DNA of 64,000 nucleotides. Origin: Actinernus sp. WN-2022 (Eukaryota > Cnidaria > Anthozoa > Actiniaria > Actinernidae). A program made the position numbers and the translations under genes. The DNA lies in the NCBI GenBank assembly GCA_030867875.1, contig JAOWCC010001501.1, positions 15,839,524 through 15,903,523 on the forward strand, given 5' to 3'. The first letter of the stretch is position 1, and the number at the start of each line of letters is the position of its first letter. The notes beneath the pieces are model-generated. The model searched no databases, was not told the DNA's origin, and was given only the letters and a program-made list of their open reading frames with translations. Shown one piece after another: positions 39,401 to 42,400 of the stretch.

Positions 39401-42400
39401 AGTACGAAATTGCTCTGCCATATCGATGAAAATCTACTCAGTCTAATTCCGAGCGTGTGAAAATTCTACAAAGAAAACAAGTCGCTACAAGTTAGCCGCA
39501 AGACTCCGGAGGGACGAAGTGACATAAAAAAACGTCACAGGAATTAATGTTAACAAAATGGCGGCGCCCAGGTCTTCGCGGAGCCAACTTTGAGAGGCTC
39601 GTTCTCAACTCTGAAAAAGTTTTATCAAATTTTAATACATTTTCTGAACAAAGTACATCTGAAAGATGCTTTTGAGCCCTAATGTGTTTTTCACTCGGGT
39701 ATCCCTTTAAACATAAGCCTATGGATTGGGAGACCCGGTAACGGCTTCCTGGATCTTTGACGTAAAATAAACCATTTATTAATTTATGTGTAACTTCCCT
39801 AAATCACCCTTTTAGTTCTTCTTGCTACCAGTAACACTCTGCAACAGTACACGTTAGACCACCCTCTTTCCTTACAAGTACGATCTTCAATATTGTTCTT
39901 TCTGTAGAGCTGTAGAAGTTTCTCGAATTTCAAAGGGCCATGGAACAACCAAGTACTATCTCAATCTTTGTGGGACCATTAAAGGTGGAAGTGGAGGCAT
40001 CCCATCTGAGTGCACAGGATTTGCAGTGTGTTCATCCGGAACACAAACACAGAAAATGAATGCAAAAAGACGACAGTTGTTTTACGAAGGTTTGTATTCG
40101 CGCCTCAAATTCTATTTGTTCCCTTGCAGGTCTCGTGTCTCTTAATTCGAGACACCCTTAGTATTCTATTTGAAGCCCCCTCCAAAATCTAACACTGGCA
40201 TTTATCACTTGAATTTCAGACTACATGTTCGAGTTGTGGATTACCACTGATTTCCAATGCAGTAAAGTTAATACGAAATATACAACTATCGTTATCAACT
40301 TCCAGTGTTCTGATACAATTGGTGTGGTAAGTTAACAGCAGTGTCAATCCACGATATGGTAAAAGATAGCAGCTGCGCGTTTAACCACAATCCCTTGCGA
40401 ACCTAACGCAGTCCAAATAACATGAAGAAATTCTCTGTTCTCTTCAATGACTGTGTATTGGTAACAGCACTGACTTGCCGTCCGGCAGTACAACCACGTG
40501 ATCGTATTCCTGCAAAACGCCCATTGTGCTGTATTTGTTTTTCAGGGTAAACCTGTCGGCTTTGAGTACGAGTCTGCCAGCTGCCATCTTGTGTTTTCAT
40601 TGTATTTATTATTTGTTTTTCAGGGTAAACCTGTCTTTGAGTACGAGTCTGCCAGCTGCCATCTTGTGTTTTCATTGTATTTATTATTTGTTTTTCAGGG
40701 TAAACCTGTCTTTGAGTACGAGTCTGCCAGCTGCCATCTTGTGTTTTCATTGTATTTATTATTTGTTTTTCAGGGTAAACCTGTCTTTGAGTACGAGTCT
40801 GCCAGCTGCCATCTTGTGTTTTCATTGTATTTATTATTTGTTTTTCAGGGTAAACCTGTCTTTGAGTACGAGTTTGCCAGCTGCCATCTTGTGTTTTCAT
40901 TGTATTTATTATTTGTTTTTCAGGGTAAACCTGTCTTTGAGTACGAGTCTGCCAGCTGCCATCTTGTGTTTTCATGGTATTTATTATTTGTTTTTCAGGG
41001 TAAACCTGTCTTTGAGTACGAGTCTGCCAGCTGCCATCTTGTGTTTTCATGGTCGACATCGCTAATTTGTACCAAAGACCAGTAAGTCACTTTATATCTC
41101 GATTCCTTAGGACCCTCATAATGTAGTCTATTAAGTTCAGTTTCGTTGGTAAATACCGTTAAATCCCCGTTATAATCCTCCACCCTGTCCTCGCCTCCTT
41201 AAATTGACTGAAAGAACGGTTTATTATAGTTATATTTCATGCTTGAATACTAGCAATGCGAAACAAGTTCACGAACACTGACAAATCTTGTGTGGATAGT
41301 GAAAAGACTAGTGTCGAAGAGCGTTAAAGCCGTTTTCTGTAAAGCATTTCAGAACGTTTCTATCGTACCTGCAGTTATACGTCCTCCCGGATATAAGCCA
41401 CCTCGGTTTTGCACCCCCTAAATCCTTACGAAGTTGTATTCCCCCAGGGCTTATAGCGGGAGTTTACAGTAGCTTATAAGATGAATCGGAGGTTGTTGGA
41501 ATCATGATTCATTTGCATTTCAATATCAGCTTGGTTTTACTTATGGGGAATATTCATGAATCCGTTAAAAGTACCACTGCACAGTTAGGATTTTAGAGCA
41601 CAGTGTTATAATCCTCTAATTCACAGGAGTGGAATTATTGTGGATCCTACAAGTAAAGAGCTGTCACAGTCATCTGCCGGCAAGAAGGCAGGAATCGCGT
41701 TTGGCATCATATTCGCGCTTCTTGCCCTGGCTGCCATCGTATTTGTTTTACACAATCCGAGAAGACGGTAAGTAATGCTTGCGATTAGCCTCAAGGATTT
41801 GCACGTTTTTGGCTTTAATTGTTACTGTTGTCGTTCCTTCTAAATTTATACTGGCTGTCATCTCTGACCTGCCTCCTGGTTAGCTCAGTGGTTAAGCTCC
41901 GGTCTGTCGTGCAGGAGGTCACAGGTTCAAACTCCGGCCAGACCAACACTCAGGGCCTTAAAATATCTGAGTAGAGGGTGCTGCCTTTGTGGTTAGAACT
42001 TAATGTCTCCTCGGATAAGGACGTAAAATCGTCCCACATCGACCTCAAGTTATCAGTCTCAACAGACTGTCACGAGTTATCGACGTTAAATAAGGTTCCT
42101 GTACCTGTACCTGTCTACCTGTACCTATCTACCTACCTGTCTACCTGTACCTGTATACCTGTACCTGTATACCTGTACCTGTCTACCTGTACCTATCTAC
42201 CTGTACCTGTACCTGTCTACCTGTACCTGTCTACCTGTACCTGTCTACCTGTCTACCTGTACCTATCTACCTGTCTACCTGTACCTGTCTACCTGTACCT
42301 GTACCTATCTAACTGTACCTGTCTACCTGTACCTGTCTACCTGTACCTGTCTACCTGTCTACCTGTCTACCTGTACCCGTCTACCTGTACCCGTCTACCT

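Noticed and set aside
40403..41059. 218-codon minus-strand frame of repeated peptides
   Set aside because: It is the antisense of the seven-unit E21 array; the sense strand explains the periodicity and fits the receptor.
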